From CAYVBN01 sp964538565 (GTDB taxonomy: Bacteria > Pseudomonadota > Alphaproteobacteria > Rhizobiales > Xanthobacteraceae): a stretch of 44,549 nucleotides of DNA. The DNA is taken from NCBI GenBank assembly GCA_964538565.1, contig CAZIGW010000190.1:1-44549 (forward strand), in the 5' to 3' direction. Below the pieces are notes generated by a model. That model was not told the origin of the DNA and made no database searches. It saw only the letters and a list, made by a program, of their open reading frames with translations. Made by a program: the position numbers and the translations under genes. Shown here piece by piece: positions 43,256 to 44,549 of the stretch. The first letter of the stretch is position 1. The number at the start of each line of letters is the position of its first letter.

Positions 43256-43283
43256 TTGCCACGATCTGGCATATTGTATAATA
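43256..43283 (+). promoter_or_regulatory. gntR promoter with overlapping operator half-site
   Basis: A perfect -10 TATAAT lies at 43277-43282, with TTGCCA at 43256-43261 as a possible -35 (15-bp spacing, short). TGGCATA-TTG-TATAATA (43267-43283) overlaps the -10 and repeats the left half of the operator upstream of the MFS gene. The layout suggests autoregulation by the GntR protein. Confidence 0.55.
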
Positions 43284-43331
43284 GCGTAACTACGGGATTT
43301 TCCTGAAGTCTCGCCGCTCACCGCCACGCTC

Positions 43332-44057
43332 ATGACCAACAACGTTCCGCCGCGTAGCCGCCCCGCCGATACCTCCGCCCGCGTGGCGATCCCCCGGCTG
43401 GAGGACACCTCCACGTTCGCGGATCGCGCCTATGCGGCGCTCAAGGACGTCATCGTCTCGCTCGACATCTACGAGCAGCCGGACGAGGTGCGGCTCGACG
43501 AACGTCAGCTCGCGCAAGACCTCGGCATCAGCCGCACGCCGGTGCGCGAGGCGATGGCGCAGCTCGAGCGCGAGGGCTTCGTGCGCTCGGTGCCGCGTCG
43601 CGGCATCTACGTCGTGCGCAAGACCAAGCGTGAGGTGATCGAGCTCATCACCGCCTGGGCGGCGCTCGAAAGCATGGCCGCGCGGCTGATCACGACGAAC
43701 GCGCAGGACGAGGAAATCGCCACGCTGCGCAAGATGTTCACCAAGTTCGAAGACGGCGTGCTGCACGCCAGGCTCGACGAATACTCCGAGGTCAACATCG
43801 AGTTCCACCAGACGATCATCCGCATGAGCGGCAATCGCGTGCTCATCGACCTCGCCGAAAATCTGTTCACGCACATGCGCATGATCCGTCGTAAGACCAT
43901 CGGCGAGGACGATCGCGCCCAGCGGTCCATTCGCGATCACCTCAACATCATCCAGGCGATCGAGGCGCGTGATACGGAACGAGCCGAAGATCTCGTGAGA
44001 AACCACGCTCTCGGCCTGGCCGAGCACGTCGCTCGCCACGCCGATCATCTCGATTGA
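43332..44057 (+). CDS. GntR family regulator with FCD domain
   Basis: A 241-residue FadR-type regulator. The N-terminal winged helix-turn-helix is residues 30-97 (DERQLAQDLGISRTPVREAMAQLEREGFV, then VPRRGIYVVRK). The C-terminal FCD ligand domain (about 105-235) shows metal-site residues in VNIEFHQTI, RDHLNIIQAI and RNHALGLAEH. The ligand is probably an organic acid or CoA ester. It lies between the OxlT-like carrier and oxc, and candidate operators are at 41711-41729 and 43267-43283. ATG 43332 has no clear ribosome site. It ends 25 bp before oxc. Confidence 0.93.
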   Translation: MTNNVPPRSRPADTSARVAIPRLEDTSTFADRAYAALKDVIVSLDIYEQPDEVRLDERQLAQDLGISRTPVREAMAQLEREGFVRSVPRRGIYVVRKTKREVIELITAWAALESMAARLITTNAQDEEIATLRKMFTKFEDGVLHARLDEYSEVNIEFHQTIIRMSGNRVLIDLAENLFTHMRMIRRKTIGEDDRAQRSIRDHLNIIQAIEARDTERAEDLVRNHALGLAEHVARHADHLD

Positions 44058-44082
44058 CGGCAAGAATTCAGGGAGGCTTGTC

Positions 44083-44549
44083 ATGGCCGAGGCCGCTGCG
44101 AAAGCGAAAGAAGCAACAACCGCAGCCGAATCCGAGCGCGAACTGACCGACGGTTTTCACCTCGTCATCGACGCGCTCAAGCTCAACGGCATCAACACGA
44201 TCTACGGCGTGCCCGGGATTCCGATCTCGGACCTCGGTCGCATGGCGCAGGCGGCCGGCATGCGCGTGCTGTCGTTCCGCCACGAGCAGAACGCCGGCAA
44301 CGCGGCGGCGATCGCCGGCTTCCTGACGAAGAAGCCCGGCATCTGCCTCACCGTCTCGGCGCCCGGGTTCCTCAACGGCCTGACCGCGCTCGCCAACGCC
44401 ACGACCAACTGCTTCCCGATGATCCTGATCAGCGGATCGTCGGAGCGCGAGATCGTCGACCTGCAGCAGGGCGACTACGAGGAAATGGACCAGCTCGCCA
44501 TCGCCAAGCCGCTGTGCAAGGCGGCGTTCCGCGTGCTGCACGCCGCCGA
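44083..44549 (+). CDS. oxc: Oxalyl-CoA decarboxylase, N-terminal part (runs off the window)
   Basis: The first 155 codons of a thiamine-diphosphate enzyme; the frame is open to the window end. After a polar lead of about 20 residues the protein reads ELTDGFHLVIDALKLNGINT and continues with VPGIPI, SFRHEQNAGNAAAIAG, CLTVSAPGFLNGLTALANAT and SGSSEREIVDLQQGDYEEMD, a close match to Oxalobacter-type Oxc. The Glu in FRHEQ activates the thiamine cofactor. It converts oxalyl-CoA to formyl-CoA and CO2. ATG 44083 follows GGGAGG. The formyl-CoA transferase gene (frc) would be expected just beyond the window. Confidence 0.92.
   Translation, partial: MAEAAAKAKEATTAAESERELTDGFHLVIDALKLNGINTIYGVPGIPISDLGRMAQAAGMRVLSFRHEQNAGNAAAIAGFLTKKPGICLTVSAPGFLNGLTALANATTNCFPMILISGSSEREIVDLQQGDYEEMDQLAIAKPLCKAAFRVLHAA

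Overview
The window is a GC-rich chromosomal segment of an alphaproteobacterium, most likely Rhizobiales (Hyphomicrobiales). This rests on the alphaproteobacterial-type 5S rRNA and initiator tRNA, a rhizobial-type dispersed palindrome, dense GC-rich coding with GTG starts, and the many solute-binding proteins of the Bug and TRAP type. It starts at the end of an rRNA operon and ends inside an oxalyl-CoA decarboxylase gene. No insertion sequence, phage gene or CRISPR array was seen.

Region 1 (1-8,936): 5S rRNA and a strong terminator, then four tandem paralogues encoding TPR proteins with a C-terminal glycosyltransferase-9-like domain (about 6, 12, 4 and 9 TPR units), a convergent CHAD protein, and the initiator tRNA-Met with its own terminator. 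The rRNA operon end and the tRNA that usually follows it in this order are therefore about 8.7 kb apart.

Region 2 (8,999-18,231): a leftward set (UbiD-type decarboxylase, benzoate-CoA-ligase-type enzyme, DUF488 protein) diverges from a rightward TRAP transporter (DctP, DctQ, DctM). A perfect palindrome lies in the spacer of a candidate TRAP promoter. A leftward group follows: GNAT acetyltransferase, Rrf2-type regulator and alpha/beta hydrolase.

Region 3 (18,471-33,943): twelve co-directional genes, the first six tightly packed and partly overlapping. They are a molybdenum hydroxylase (large subunit fused to a CoxG-like domain, FAD subunit, 2Fe-2S subunit), a cupin, an amidohydrolase, a metallo-beta-lactamase-fold hydrolase, a second UbiD protein with an altered active-site motif, a second CoA ligase, two related Bug solute-binding proteins around a UbiX-type flavin prenyltransferase, and a third UbiD protein. 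I read this with region 2 as a catabolic island for an aromatic or heteroaromatic carboxylic acid: uptake, CoA activation, ring hydroxylation, prenylated-FMN decarboxylation and ring hydrolysis. The substrate cannot be named from sequence.

Region 4 (33,963-44,549): a leftward cytochrome bd operon (cydP-cydA-cydB-cydX, including two small subunits), a DUF1772-like membrane protein, a third Bug protein, a fused enoyl-CoA hydratase/3-hydroxyacyl-CoA dehydrogenase, and an oxalate module (OxlT-like MFS carrier, GntR/FCD regulator, start of oxc). A perfect inverted repeat upstream of the carrier and a partial copy on the regulator's own promoter suggest the GntR operator.
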